Source: an uncultured Pseudomonadota bacterium (lineage in GTDB: Bacteria > Myxococcota_A > UBA796 > GCA-2862545). Taken from it: DNA of 64,000 bases. The position numbers were made by a program, and so were the translations under genes. Below, in pieces: positions 43,364 to 51,590 of this stretch (position 1 is the first letter of the stretch; every line of letters begins with the position of its first letter). The notes beneath the pieces are model-generated. The model saw nothing but the letters and a program-made list of their open reading frames with translations. It did no database searches and was not told the origin of the DNA. The stretch is from assembly GCA_913061235.1 (NCBI GenBank), contig CAJXTB010000003.1, positions 62,001 to 126,000 on the forward strand, written 5' to 3'.

Positions 43364-43476
43364 CCGAGTCTGTCATCCCGCGGATCCGCAAGGCGACCCA
43401 AAACTGTCCGCCTAGGCGATTCTCACTTGCGGTGCACAGCCAGACCGATACTGAACATACGTTCAATGAGGTCTCC

Positions 43477-44118
43477 ATGGTCGCACTCGCGCTCCCCTTT
43501 CCCACGGCATCGCATCCAACGCTGTGTCCCTACTCGCCTACCCGAACACAGCTGACACAGACAGCGTTCGTCGACCACCATCGCGCGTGGGTCCGCGGTA
43601 CTGAGCCCCTCTTCGAGACTCTACGCAATGGGGTGTCGTGGCACAGTCACCGGCGCACCATGTACGACCGCGTGGTGGACGTTCCACGGTTGCTGGGGTC
43701 GTTCGACGGGGACACGCCCGAGATTGTTCGCGTCATGCAACAGGTGCTCAACCAGCACTACCGAGTGGCCCTCGACCGGGTCTCCCTCGCCCGCTACCGT
43801 GACGGCAACGACAGCGTGGCGTGGCATGCAGACCGCTTGGGCGACAATGTGCCGTGGTCGGTCGTAGCCATCGTCTCCATTGGTGGACCCAGGCGGTTCT
43901 TGCTCCGACCCTTCGGCGGCGGCAAGAGCAGAGCGTTCAATCTAGGCAGTGGAGATGCACTTGTTCTCGGCGGAGATATTCAGGCCACGTTTGAGCACTG
44001 TGTTCCCAAGACAACAACCGCCGCCCCCCGTATTGCCGTGATGTTCCGGCATTCGGCCCCCTGGACCGCCGCTCATTCTCACCCGCGTGCCACCGCAACA
44101 ATCGCGTCGTGCGGGTAA
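43477..44118 (+). CDS. AlkB-like 2-oxoglutarate/Fe(II) oxygenase
   Basis: 213 residues. Iron ligands are His117 and Asp119 in VAWHADRLGD and His174 in ATFEHCVPKT, with the 2-oxoglutarate Arg191 in RIAVMFR. LARYRDGNDSV, SIGGPRRFLLRP and LGSGDALVLGGD are typical of ALKBH2/3-like repair enzymes, which remove alkyl groups from DNA or RNA bases. GAGG precedes ATG 43477. No Ada or AlkA gene lies nearby. Confidence 0.88.
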   Translation: MVALALPFPTASHPTLCPYSPTRTQLTQTAFVDHHRAWVRGTEPLFETLRNGVSWHSHRRTMYDRVVDVPRLLGSFDGDTPEIVRVMQQVLNQHYRVALDRVSLARYRDGNDSVAWHADRLGDNVPWSVVAIVSIGGPRRFLLRPFGGGKSRAFNLGSGDALVLGGDIQATFEHCVPKTTTAAPRIAVMFRHSAPWTAAHSHPRATATIASCG

Positions 44119-44162
44119 CCACTAAGCGGCCATGACGTATGGTGGGGGCATCTGGAGTTCTC

Positions 44163-45446
44163 ATGCACGTCGCTATCATCGGCAATGGCATCGCCGGGGT
44201 CACAGCCGCACGGACCGTGCGAAAGCGCGACCCCAAAGCCCGAATCACGTTGATCTCTGGGGAATCCGAACACCACTGGTCCAGGCCTGCCCTGATGTAC
44301 ATCTACATGGGCCACATGCGGTACCAAGACACCAAACCCTACCAAGACCACTTCTGGGGAAAGAACAGGATTGACTTGGTTCGTGGGTGGGTCACGCAGA
44401 TCGATGCAGACGGCAAGACCCTCACATTGGACGGCCAACGAACCGTTCAATGGGACAAGCTTCTCATTGCTACAGGCAGCAAACCGAACAAGTTCGGCTG
44501 GCCTGGGCAAGACCTCAACCGGGTCTCGGGCATGTACAGCCTGCAAGACATGGACGCCCTAGAGGGCTGGACGCGCGACATCAAACACGGCGTTGTCGTG
44601 GGCGGTGGGCTGATTGGCATTGAGCTGGCTGAGATGCTGCACAGCCGTGGACGTCACGTCACCATGCTGGTTCGCGAGGCGTCGTATTGGGACAACGCCC
44701 TTCCCGCTGAAGAGTCGGCCATGGTCAACGACGTCATCAAGGCCACCGGTATCGACCTGCGTCTTGGTGCAGAGCTGGAGAGTATTGAAGACGACGGGAC
44801 CGGCTCGGTTGGCGCTGTCCAGATCAAAGACGGCGAACGCCTCGATGCCCAGTACGTCGGCTTGACCGCGGGTGTCCGGCCCAACATTGCCGTGACCGAG
44901 GGCTCGTCCATCGAGACAGCCCGTGGCATCCTGGTCAATGACCAGCTTCAGACCAATCACCCAGACATCTACGCGGCTGGGGATTGTGCCGAGATTCGCA
45001 CGCCAGAAGGTCAGCGCAACACCATTCAAGCGGTCTGGTACACGGGGCGCTTCCAAGGGGAACAAGCGGCCAACAACATGCTCGGAGACGCCGGTGACTA
45101 CAACGCTGGCTTGTGGTTCAACTCGGCCAAGTTCGTGGACCTAGAGTACCAAGTCTACGGCAATGTACCCGCCTCCGGTGCCCAGCACACATCCGGTCTT
45201 GACTACGTTTTTTGGAAGCACGACAACGGCAAACACAGCGTTCGCATCTGCCACAAAGATGGGGCAGTCGTTGGGTTCAACCTGATGGGTGTTCGCTTCC
45301 GCCACAAGGTGTGTGAACAGTGGATTCTTGAGGCCAAGCCCCTCGAATACGTGCTGAAGAACCTTCGCAAAGCCGCTTTCGACCCCGAGTTCAGCAAACG
45401 CCATGACGCCGCCATTCGCGCCGTCGCCAAGGGAGCCACCCCATGA
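44163..45446 (+). CDS. FAD-dependent NAD(P)H oxidoreductase (NirB/rubredoxin-reductase-like)
   Basis: 427 residues. N-terminal FAD Rossmann motif IIGNGIAGVTAA at 5-16, a second nucleotide fold with VVGGGLIGIELAEML near 140, and the FAD-binding IYAAGDCAEI near 275. The C-terminal domain is that of the NADH:ferredoxin and nitrite-reductase group. GGAG precedes ATG 44163. It overlaps the polyferredoxin gene by ATGA, so it probably passes electrons between NAD(P)H and that membrane protein. Partner and direction of flow are inferred. Confidence 0.88.
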   Translation: MHVAIIGNGIAGVTAARTVRKRDPKARITLISGESEHHWSRPALMYIYMGHMRYQDTKPYQDHFWGKNRIDLVRGWVTQIDADGKTLTLDGQRTVQWDKLLIATGSKPNKFGWPGQDLNRVSGMYSLQDMDALEGWTRDIKHGVVVGGGLIGIELAEMLHSRGRHVTMLVREASYWDNALPAEESAMVNDVIKATGIDLRLGAELESIEDDGTGSVGAVQIKDGERLDAQYVGLTAGVRPNIAVTEGSSIETARGILVNDQLQTNHPDIYAAGDCAEIRTPEGQRNTIQAVWYTGRFQGEQAANNMLGDAGDYNAGLWFNSAKFVDLEYQVYGNVPASGAQHTSGLDYVFWKHDNGKHSVRICHKDGAVVGFNLMGVRFRHKVCEQWILEAKPLEYVLKNLRKAAFDPEFSKRHDAAIRAVAKGATP

Positions 45447-46855
45447 GTGCCTCAGTTCACCTCGATGCCCTACCGCCACAGCGCGTCGGCACTGAGCCAC
45501 GCTCGCTGACCGTCTTCGAGAAAGTTTGTTTAGCCCTCGTTAGTTTCGGAAGCCTTCTGGTCTTCTTGTCTCTGCTCAGCCCGAATACGCTGTCCACCTA
45601 CACAAGCTACTGGGCCGCCCCTGCGCTGACCATGGGTACGATTGTGCTCGGCAGTCTTGGCTACATCTTCTCGGCCTACATGGGCACCACACCGGGCATC
45701 AAGCACAACGGCATGTTCTTCAGCAGCATGAGCAATCGTGGTGTGTGGGGCTGGATGGCCGGCGTTGCCATGACCAGCTTCTACGTCATCCTGTACTGGC
45801 ACTCCTCCACCCTCGCGGGCGCGATTGCTCTGGTTGAACCCATTTCCTACGCCTTGTCTGGCAAGCACGCGGACCAGTGGTTCTTGTACGGCTTCCTGTA
45901 CACGGTGGCCGTTGTGGTGATGGGCAGTCGGATGTTGATGAAGTACCGCCACAGCCGGTACCAGATCATCCGCACACTGTCGGTCATGTTCTTTCAGCTG
46001 GGCTTCGGGTTTCTTATCCCGAACATCCTCAAAGCCCTGAACCAACCCGAGTTCTACTTCACCTACTTCTGGCCGCTCAAGCCTGAATACCTGTTGCCTT
46101 GGTCGTATGGTGAAGAGCAGCTCGTCACGCAGGGCGCGGTGATTGTGACCGGGCTGACAATGGGTCGCGCCATGCTGTTGTGGGGCGCCATGATGAGTGT
46201 CATTGCCGTACCAACCCTTACTTACTTCTTCGGCAAGCGCTGGTACTGCTCGTGGGTCTGCGGCTGCGGTGGGCTTGCCGAGACCTTAGGCGACCCGTAC
46301 CGCCAGCTGTCGGACAACTCAGACACCGCATGGAAGGTCGAGCGCTGGATGATTCACTCTGTCCTGCTCGCCATTACCGTCATTACCGGTTTGCTCTGGA
46401 TCAATGCAGCAACCGGAAACGCCATCCTTGGCAATGCAAGTGGCCTGTACAGCAAGACCTACGGCTTCTTCATTGGCGCTGCCTTCTCAGGCGTCATCGG
46501 AGTGGGCTTCTACCCAATCCTTGGAAGCCGAGTCTGGTGCCGCTTCGGCTGTCCACAAGCGGCCATCCTGGGCATGTTCCAGCGCTTCTTCAGTCGCTTC
46601 CGCATCACCACCAACGGTGGCCAGTGCATCAGCTGCGGCAACTGCTCGACCTACTGCGAGATGGGCATCGACGTCCGAGCGTACGCACAGCGCGGCGAGA
46701 ACATTGTTCGCGCCTCGTGTGTGGGCTGTGGCGTGTGCTCGGAGGTCTGTCCTCGCGGCGTGCTCAAGCTCGAGAACGGTAGCTTCGGGGACCGCTTCAA
46801 GAACGCCGCCAAGCCCTTCGCCGCCATTGCTGACGCTTTCCGCGGCAAGTCATAG
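45443..46855 (+). CDS. Membrane polyferredoxin (NapH/CcoG-like) with two 4Fe-4S sites
   Basis: 470 residues, six or more membrane helices. A cytoplasmic YCSWVCGCGGLAETLG and WCRFGCPQAAILG (Cys motifs of the NapH/CcoG type) lie in the core, and the C-terminus carries CISCGNCSTYC near 395 and CVGCGVCSEVCP near 427, two ferredoxin-type cluster motifs. It is coupled to the FAD oxidoreductase upstream, so it probably forms a membrane electron-transfer unit. A strong stem-loop follows its stop. Confidence 0.88.
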   Translation: MSASVHLDALPPQRVGTEPRSLTVFEKVCLALVSFGSLLVFLSLLSPNTLSTYTSYWAAPALTMGTIVLGSLGYIFSAYMGTTPGIKHNGMFFSSMSNRGVWGWMAGVAMTSFYVILYWHSSTLAGAIALVEPISYALSGKHADQWFLYGFLYTVAVVVMGSRMLMKYRHSRYQIIRTLSVMFFQLGFGFLIPNILKALNQPEFYFTYFWPLKPEYLLPWSYGEEQLVTQGAVIVTGLTMGRAMLLWGAMMSVIAVPTLTYFFGKRWYCSWVCGCGGLAETLGDPYRQLSDNSDTAWKVERWMIHSVLLAITVITGLLWINAATGNAILGNASGLYSKTYGFFIGAAFSGVIGVGFYPILGSRVWCRFGCPQAAILGMFQRFFSRFRITTNGGQCISCGNCSTYCEMGIDVRAYAQRGENIVRASCVGCGVCSEVCPRGVLKLENGSFGDRFKNAAKPFAAIADAFRGKS

Positions 46856-46881
46856 AACGCACCTCGAAGCCCCCGTGTATT

Positions 46882-46911
46882 GCGCGTCCCTTCCTACTGG
46901 AGGGGGCGCGC
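46882..46911 (+). terminator. 13-bp stem-loop after the polyferredoxin gene
   Basis: GCGCGTCCCTTCC (46882-46894) pairs with GGAGGGGGCGCGC (46899-46911) over 13 bp, two of them G-U, with a 4-nt loop TACT. This is the strongest hairpin in the window. It lies 26 bp past the stop codon and 20 bp before the next gene's start. No U tract follows, so it may be a Rho-independent-like stop, an mRNA 3' stabiliser or a leader structure of the next gene. Confidence 0.6.
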
Positions 46912-46931
46912 GCTGCGTTAGAGAGCTGGCC

Positions 46932-48017
46932 ATGAAGCACGCTGTCGCAATCTCCGTCGTTCTGCCCCTGCTGTTGAGTGGCTGCCTACTGCGCGACCTG
47001 CGCGACCCGCACGACATGAAGTCCCCCTACACACCTCCTGTTTTGGAGGATGTTGTTGTCGACTCCGACCGTCTGCGCATCCTGTTGGTCGGTGATGCTG
47101 GCACCTGCGAGGGGCACTTCGTGGAGGCTGGAGACGTCACCATTCGCGACGCCGTCTTCGAGCGTTCGGTCGAGTTTTGCGAAGAGCGCGGATGTGACGC
47201 TGTCGTTCTTCTCGGAGACAACCTGTACACATTCGGCGTACCGCCAGGCGGTGAAGAAGACGCCGACAGCTGCATTGGCCGGTGGGCGTGGGTTCCGACA
47301 GGACGGCCCGACGGAAGCACCGCACTGCTCACCGGCGTTCTCGGAAATCACGACTGGGGCATGATTCGCCTGCGCCAAGGTCGCGCCGCCCGAGAGATTC
47401 GCTGGGCCTACCAGTTCAGCGAAGAAGAGCCGCCAATCCCAGGGTACTACTGGGACCGCCGCTTCGAGAGTCTGTCCAACTCCCTTCGAATCGTGGGCAT
47501 TGACTCTGAGCAAATGGTCCTGCGCCGCAAGCGCTCCCGTCAGACCGACTGGCTCGATGGACTGACACAGTCGGATGACACGTGGACCCTCGTTGTTGGC
47601 CATCACCCACGCTATTCGCAAGGAGAGCATGGAGATGCAGGCGCCTTCAGGGACTTCGGACGGTTCGGATGGAAGGGCAACCGCTTCGCGAGCCGTCTCG
47701 ACAACGCACTCGAACAGACTGGCGCGCACATATATGCGCACGGCCACGAACACATGATGCAGTACGGCCAAGTCAACGGCGTGATGCACATTGGCTCCGG
47801 CGCCTCAGCCAAAGTGACTGGTGGGGTCAGCCGCTCGAGTGTGGACCTGCATGTGATTGGCGGCTCGGATGACCCGCAACCGGGCGCGTTCTGGCTGGAG
47901 TTGGTTGGCGAAGAGGCCACCCTGATTGCAGTTCCTACAACCGGCCGTGTTCGCCTGGAGCAGTGGTCCCGAGACGAGTCACAGTCCACGTCCGAAGACC
48001 CCGCTCCGGAACAGTAA
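46932..48017 (+). CDS. Metallophosphoesterase lipoprotein
   Basis: 361 residues. Signal MKHAVAISVVLPLLLSGC with lipobox Cys18, then a calcineurin-like fold: LLVGDAGT, VVLLGDNLY, GVLGNHDWG, VVGHHPRYS and YAHGHEHMMQYG, the five metal-ligand motifs in order. It resembles tartrate-resistant acid phosphatases. Probably outer-membrane or periplasmic and active on phosphate esters. ATG 46932 is the only start that gives a signal peptide. The GTG of hrpB follows the stop directly. Confidence 0.9.
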   Translation: MKHAVAISVVLPLLLSGCLLRDLRDPHDMKSPYTPPVLEDVVVDSDRLRILLVGDAGTCEGHFVEAGDVTIRDAVFERSVEFCEERGCDAVVLLGDNLYTFGVPPGGEEDADSCIGRWAWVPTGRPDGSTALLTGVLGNHDWGMIRLRQGRAAREIRWAYQFSEEEPPIPGYYWDRRFESLSNSLRIVGIDSEQMVLRRKRSRQTDWLDGLTQSDDTWTLVVGHHPRYSQGEHGDAGAFRDFGRFGWKGNRFASRLDNALEQTGAHIYAHGHEHMMQYGQVNGVMHIGSGASAKVTGGVSRSSVDLHVIGGSDDPQPGAFWLELVGEEATLIAVPTTGRVRLEQWSRDESQSTSEDPAPEQ

Positions 48018-50399
48018 GTGGCCATTCGCCTACCGGTCGACGACGTCCTCGACGAGGTACGCGCTGCTGTCCGCTCCCACCGTGGAGCCGTCGTCACAGC
48101 CCCTCCTGGGTCCGGCAAGACCACCCGCGTTCCGCCTGCCCTTCTAGACGTGGTCAAGGGTCAGGTCTGGGTTCTGCAGCCACGTCGTGTGGCGGCACGA
48201 TTGACCGCACAACGCATCGCGTATGAGCGTGGCGTGAAGCCCGGCACAGAAGTTGGCTGGCGCGTGCGCTTTGACAACAAGACCTCGCGAGACACCCGGC
48301 TCGTCGTTGTTACCGAAGGGTTGCTGACCCGCCGCATGCAGCAGGACCCCTTCTTAGAAGGTATCGATGCCATTGTGGTCGATGAGGTCCACGAACGCTC
48401 GCTGACCGTGGACCTTGCCCTGGCCCTCCTGGCAGACGTCCGCCGAGATGCCCGACCCGACCTCATTGTTGTCGCAATGTCCGCAACTGTAGACGCCCAA
48501 CCCCTGGCTGACTTCTTCGAGGTCCCAGTCATTCACGCAGAAGGGCGTGCCTTTCCGATTGAGACGGTCTACGCAGGAGAGCGTAGCTACGGCCCACTCT
48601 CCGCCCACGCGGCCCAGGCCGTGCGCGCGCATCACAAGGACGGCAGCACGCTCGTCTTTCTCCCCGGAAAGCGGGCCATCCGGGACACTGCAGACCGTCT
48701 GGCGGGGTTCGGCGCCCCCGTTTTTCAGCTCCACGGCTCCTTGTCTCTCAACGAGCAACAACGCGCCTTGTCCCCCACTGACGAGCCACGGGTCGTGCTC
48801 ACCACCAACATCGCCGAGACCAGCGTCACCGTCCCCGGCGTTCGCACAGTCATTGACGCCGGCCTCGTCAAGACCATGCGCTTTGACCCGGCACTCGGCA
48901 TTGAGCGCTTGGTCACCGAACGGGTCAGTCACGCCTCCGCAGAGCAACGTGCTGGACGGGCCGGGCGTACCGGGCCTGGTGTCGCCGTTCGATTGTGGAG
49001 TTCCGGCGAGCGCTTGTTGCCGTTCACCACACCCGCGCTGCACCGCGAAGACCTCTCCGACCTGCTGCTTCAGGTGTGGGCTTGGGGCGCTCAACCGCGC
49101 CAGTTTCGGTGGTTCGAAGAGCCGTCTGAAGCGCACATGGCGGTCGCCGAAGCGCTGTTGGAACGACTACATGCCGTTAAAGACGGACGACTCACCGCAC
49201 TCGGCCAGACGCTTGCGCAGCTGCCCGTCTCCCCGCGACTCGGGGCCATGCTTGTCGCCGGACACGAACGGGGTGTGCTCACCGATGCCGCCGGTGCCGC
49301 AACCCTCGCCAGCGAACCCGATGCCTGGCCTGGAGGCGTGCCTGGTGCCGCAGAGGCCGACGACATCCGCGCGAGACTTCCACGACTGCGTAGCCACCGG
49401 CGCTTGAGCCAGGTGCGAGACCAGCTGGTGCGTGTCGCCCAGACCGCACTAGGGCCGTGCCCCGACCGCCCCTCTACGGCAAAAGAGTTGGTCCAATGCA
49501 CCATCGCCGGGTTCCCAGACCGTTTGGGTCGACGTACCACAGCGGGGCGCTACCGAATGCCCTTTGGCGGTGCCGTCCTGTCCGAAGGCTCCGTGATTGA
49601 AGATGCGCCACTAATTGTGGCGTTGAACGTGCGAGGGGCACAGCGTGGCGAACGCGTCGAGCACAGCATCGACCTCGCGAGTCCTGTCGACCCGGACTGG
49701 CTGCCCACGCAACAACGCACACGCATTGTCTTCGACCCTGCCGAGCAAGCCATCGTTCGCCGCTACGAGACCGTGTTCGACGACATCGTGCTGACCGCTC
49801 GCAGCGAACCGGCGCACGACGCCGAGCTCCTGGCCAAGCATGCGCGTGTCGAGCATATTCAACGTACCGAACCAGCGGTCAGCCTACTCGCCCGCGTCAA
49901 TCTGCTCGCCACCGCTCTGCCCGAGCTTGAAGCCCAGGTGTTGTCGTGGAACGACCTGCTGCCCGCACTGTGCGACGGTATCCGACGCATTGCACAGGTG
50001 AAAAAGGCCAATGCCGCGCAAGCCATTCGTCAGAGCATTGACTGGCGAATGCGGCAAGCTCTGGACGCTGACGCACCCACCCATGTGCAGCTACCGTCGG
50101 GCAGTCGTCGCACCATCACTTACACTGAAGACGGACCGATTCTGTCGGTGCGCATTCAACAAATCTTCGGCTGGACGCAGACTCCCCGGGTCGCTCGCGG
50201 ACGCGTGCCCATCACCCTGCACCTTCAGTCCCCCGCCAATCGTCTCGTCCAGATCACCGAAGACCTGGCCAGCTTCTGGAGCAACACGTGGCCCGAGGTC
50301 CGCAAGGAGATGCGCGGACGCTACCCGAAGCACGCCTGGCCAGAAGACCCGCTAACGGCCGAGGCAACCGACCGTCCCAAGCGGCGGCGCAAGTCGTAG
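48018..50399 (+). CDS. hrpB: ATP-dependent helicase HrpB
   Basis: 793 residues, DEAH-box family. Motif I PPGSGKTTRVPPALL at 29-43, Ia QPRRVAARLTAQR, II VVDEVHERS near 120 (DEVH rather than DEAH, as usual for HrpB), III MSATVDA, V TNIAETSVTVPGV, VI AEQRAGRAGRTGPG, then the HrpB-specific C-terminal domain. Length and order match HrpB of proteobacteria. GTG 48018 directly follows the upstream stop. Its RNA role is poorly known in general. Confidence 0.95.
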   Translation: MAIRLPVDDVLDEVRAAVRSHRGAVVTAPPGSGKTTRVPPALLDVVKGQVWVLQPRRVAARLTAQRIAYERGVKPGTEVGWRVRFDNKTSRDTRLVVVTEGLLTRRMQQDPFLEGIDAIVVDEVHERSLTVDLALALLADVRRDARPDLIVVAMSATVDAQPLADFFEVPVIHAEGRAFPIETVYAGERSYGPLSAHAAQAVRAHHKDGSTLVFLPGKRAIRDTADRLAGFGAPVFQLHGSLSLNEQQRALSPTDEPRVVLTTNIAETSVTVPGVRTVIDAGLVKTMRFDPALGIERLVTERVSHASAEQRAGRAGRTGPGVAVRLWSSGERLLPFTTPALHREDLSDLLLQVWAWGAQPRQFRWFEEPSEAHMAVAEALLERLHAVKDGRLTALGQTLAQLPVSPRLGAMLVAGHERGVLTDAAGAATLASEPDAWPGGVPGAAEADDIRARLPRLRSHRRLSQVRDQLVRVAQTALGPCPDRPSTAKELVQCTIAGFPDRLGRRTTAGRYRMPFGGAVLSEGSVIEDAPLIVALNVRGAQRGERVEHSIDLASPVDPDWLPTQQRTRIVFDPAEQAIVRRYETVFDDIVLTARSEPAHDAELLAKHARVEHIQRTEPAVSLLARVNLLATALPELEAQVLSWNDLLPALCDGIRRIAQVKKANAAQAIRQSIDWRMRQALDADAPTHVQLPSGSRRTITYTEDGPILSVRIQQIFGWTQTPRVARGRVPITLHLQSPANRLVQITEDLASFWSNTWPEVRKEMRGRYPKHAWPEDPLTAEATDRPKRRRKS

Positions 50400-50405
50400 T
50401 CAATA

Positions 50406-50430
50406 CCCTCCAGAATCACAAAACGGAGGG
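50406..50430 (+). terminator. Short stem-loop after hrpB
   Basis: CCCTCC (50406-50411) and GGAGGG (50425-50430) form a 6-bp stem with a 13-nt loop, six bases past the hrpB stop. It is followed by ACGGGAG and not by a T run. The remaining 200-bp gap to 50603 also carries a perfect 8-bp hairpin GAAGATGC-CCT-GCATCTTC at 50525-50543. Confidence 0.35.
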
Positions 50431-50602
50431 ACGGGAGATCGAACAGCCTTGCCAGTCTTTACAGGCTGCGCTACTTGCGCCGGCCGACTGAGGTCCGTGG
50501 CGACATTTGAGTCCCTCGTCGGCCGAAGATGCCCTGCATCTTCACTTGAATCCGCGGAACCCCTTGTGCCAGCCAACGTTGCTGCCACGCGGAGTTCTCA
50601 CA

Positions 50603-51499
50603 ATGCGTTCCCTCCTATTTGTTCTTCCGCTCGCGTTGAGCGTAGCCGCTTGTTCCCAGCCCACCGAGGTTTCCGGAGCTGTCTACATTGCTGATGGCAC
50701 ACCCGAAGCCATCGGAATCCTTGCGTTGCTCGACGCCGACGTCTCCGACCGCACCTTCTTGGACGACGTTGTCGGCCTTGAAAAGCGTGCCGTTTCACAC
50801 CTTCTCGCCTACCGCGACGGCGAAGACCGCATGCGCGGCACCGCTGACGACCAGTCATTCACCAGCATGGCTGATGTGCAAGACGTCCGATTCGTCGGCT
50901 ACCACGCCATTGACACCCTGCTCGAGTGGTCATTCGCTCTCGGCTTTGTGCCCGGCAGCATCCCCACTGACATCGTTGTAGACGGCGTTGTGTTTGACGC
51001 CCTCGAAGCCTCAACCACCTTGGCCTACATCAACGATGCCCCGATTGACCTGCTCATCGCCACCGGTATCGACCGTCGTGCAGTGACCGGCTTGGTCGAA
51101 GCGCGCCCCTTCCCGCACCTGTGGTCGGTCGGAAGCGCGTGGTTCGTCGGCCCAACGGCCCTTCAGACCCTTCGTCAGACCAGCATGCTGCAAGACGTCG
51201 CCATCACCGACATGCGCTTCGCAAATGACCTTCGGGCAACGCTTGTTCAGCTCTACACCGACAATGGTGACGCGCTGCAAGAAGACGGCGCGGTTCCCCT
51301 CGCCACTGCCTTGGCCGCTGTTCACGTGCGCCGCGTTGAGATGATGACGGACGTCGACCCCTACGGCTACACCCCAGAAGAAGCCGCCGTCTACACCCAT
51401 CCAGATGTGGTCTTTCCAGACGCCAAGCGCACCTGGTACGGCGCCTACGCGTGGGAAACCGGCGTGCCGCTGAGCATGTACTGGTTCTCCGACAACTAG
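50603..51499 (+). CDS. Lipoprotein with two ComEA-like helix-hairpin-helix units
   Basis: 298 residues. Signal MRSLLFVLPLALSVAAC with lipobox Cys17. The mature part has two diverged repeats that follow the ComEA/HhH pattern: LDDVVGLEKRAVSHLLAYRD...SFTSMADVQDVRFVGYHAI and INDAPIDLLIATGIDRRAVTGLVEARPFPHLWSVGSAWFVGPTAL (broken here to show key segments). HhH units bind DNA or RNA backbones without base specificity. The second has lost some Gly residues of the hairpins. An outer-membrane lipoprotein of this kind could bind extracellular DNA. GGAG lies 9 bases before ATG 50603. No pilus or ComEC gene is near. Confidence 0.7.
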   Translation: MRSLLFVLPLALSVAACSQPTEVSGAVYIADGTPEAIGILALLDADVSDRTFLDDVVGLEKRAVSHLLAYRDGEDRMRGTADDQSFTSMADVQDVRFVGYHAIDTLLEWSFALGFVPGSIPTDIVVDGVVFDALEASTTLAYINDAPIDLLIATGIDRRAVTGLVEARPFPHLWSVGSAWFVGPTALQTLRQTSMLQDVAITDMRFANDLRATLVQLYTDNGDALQEDGAVPLATALAAVHVRRVEMMTDVDPYGYTPEEAAVYTHPDVVFPDAKRTWYGAYAWETGVPLSMYWFSDN

Positions 51500-51505
51500 G
51501 AGGCA

Positions 51506-51557
51506 GTGAGCGGAGTTCCTCAACCCGCTTCACGCCAGTTGAGTGAGTGTTGCTCAC
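51506..51557. terminator. Two stem-loops between convergent genes
   Basis: GTGAGCGG (51506-51513) pairs with CCGCTTCAC (51525-51533) with one bulge, and GTGAG (51543-51547) pairs with CTCAC (51553-51557). They lie in the 91-bp gap between the HhH lipoprotein gene (plus) and the MscS-type pseudogene (minus), where termination from both sides would be expected. Neither has a T run. Confidence 0.4.
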
Positions 51558-51590
51558 AAGACCTAGCCCCCAAAGGCGGTAGCCTCGGGG

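Noticed and set aside
43380-43389. Palindrome GCGGATCCGC as a terminator or operator.
   Set aside because: It has no loop and no T run, and a single 10-bp palindrome of high GC content is not strong evidence of function.
46404-46931. Extension of the metallophosphoesterase frame into the polyferredoxin gene.
   Set aside because: Ser/Ala-rich out-of-frame shadow; the signal peptide begins at ATG 46932.
50425-50500. A tRNA-like stretch on the minus strand after hrpB (TTCGATC loop, CTGTAAA motif, CCCTCC end).
   Set aside because: No cloverleaf folds: the presumed T stem and anticodon stem do not pair and no matching 5' acceptor strand is at the right distance. At most a remnant or chance similarity.
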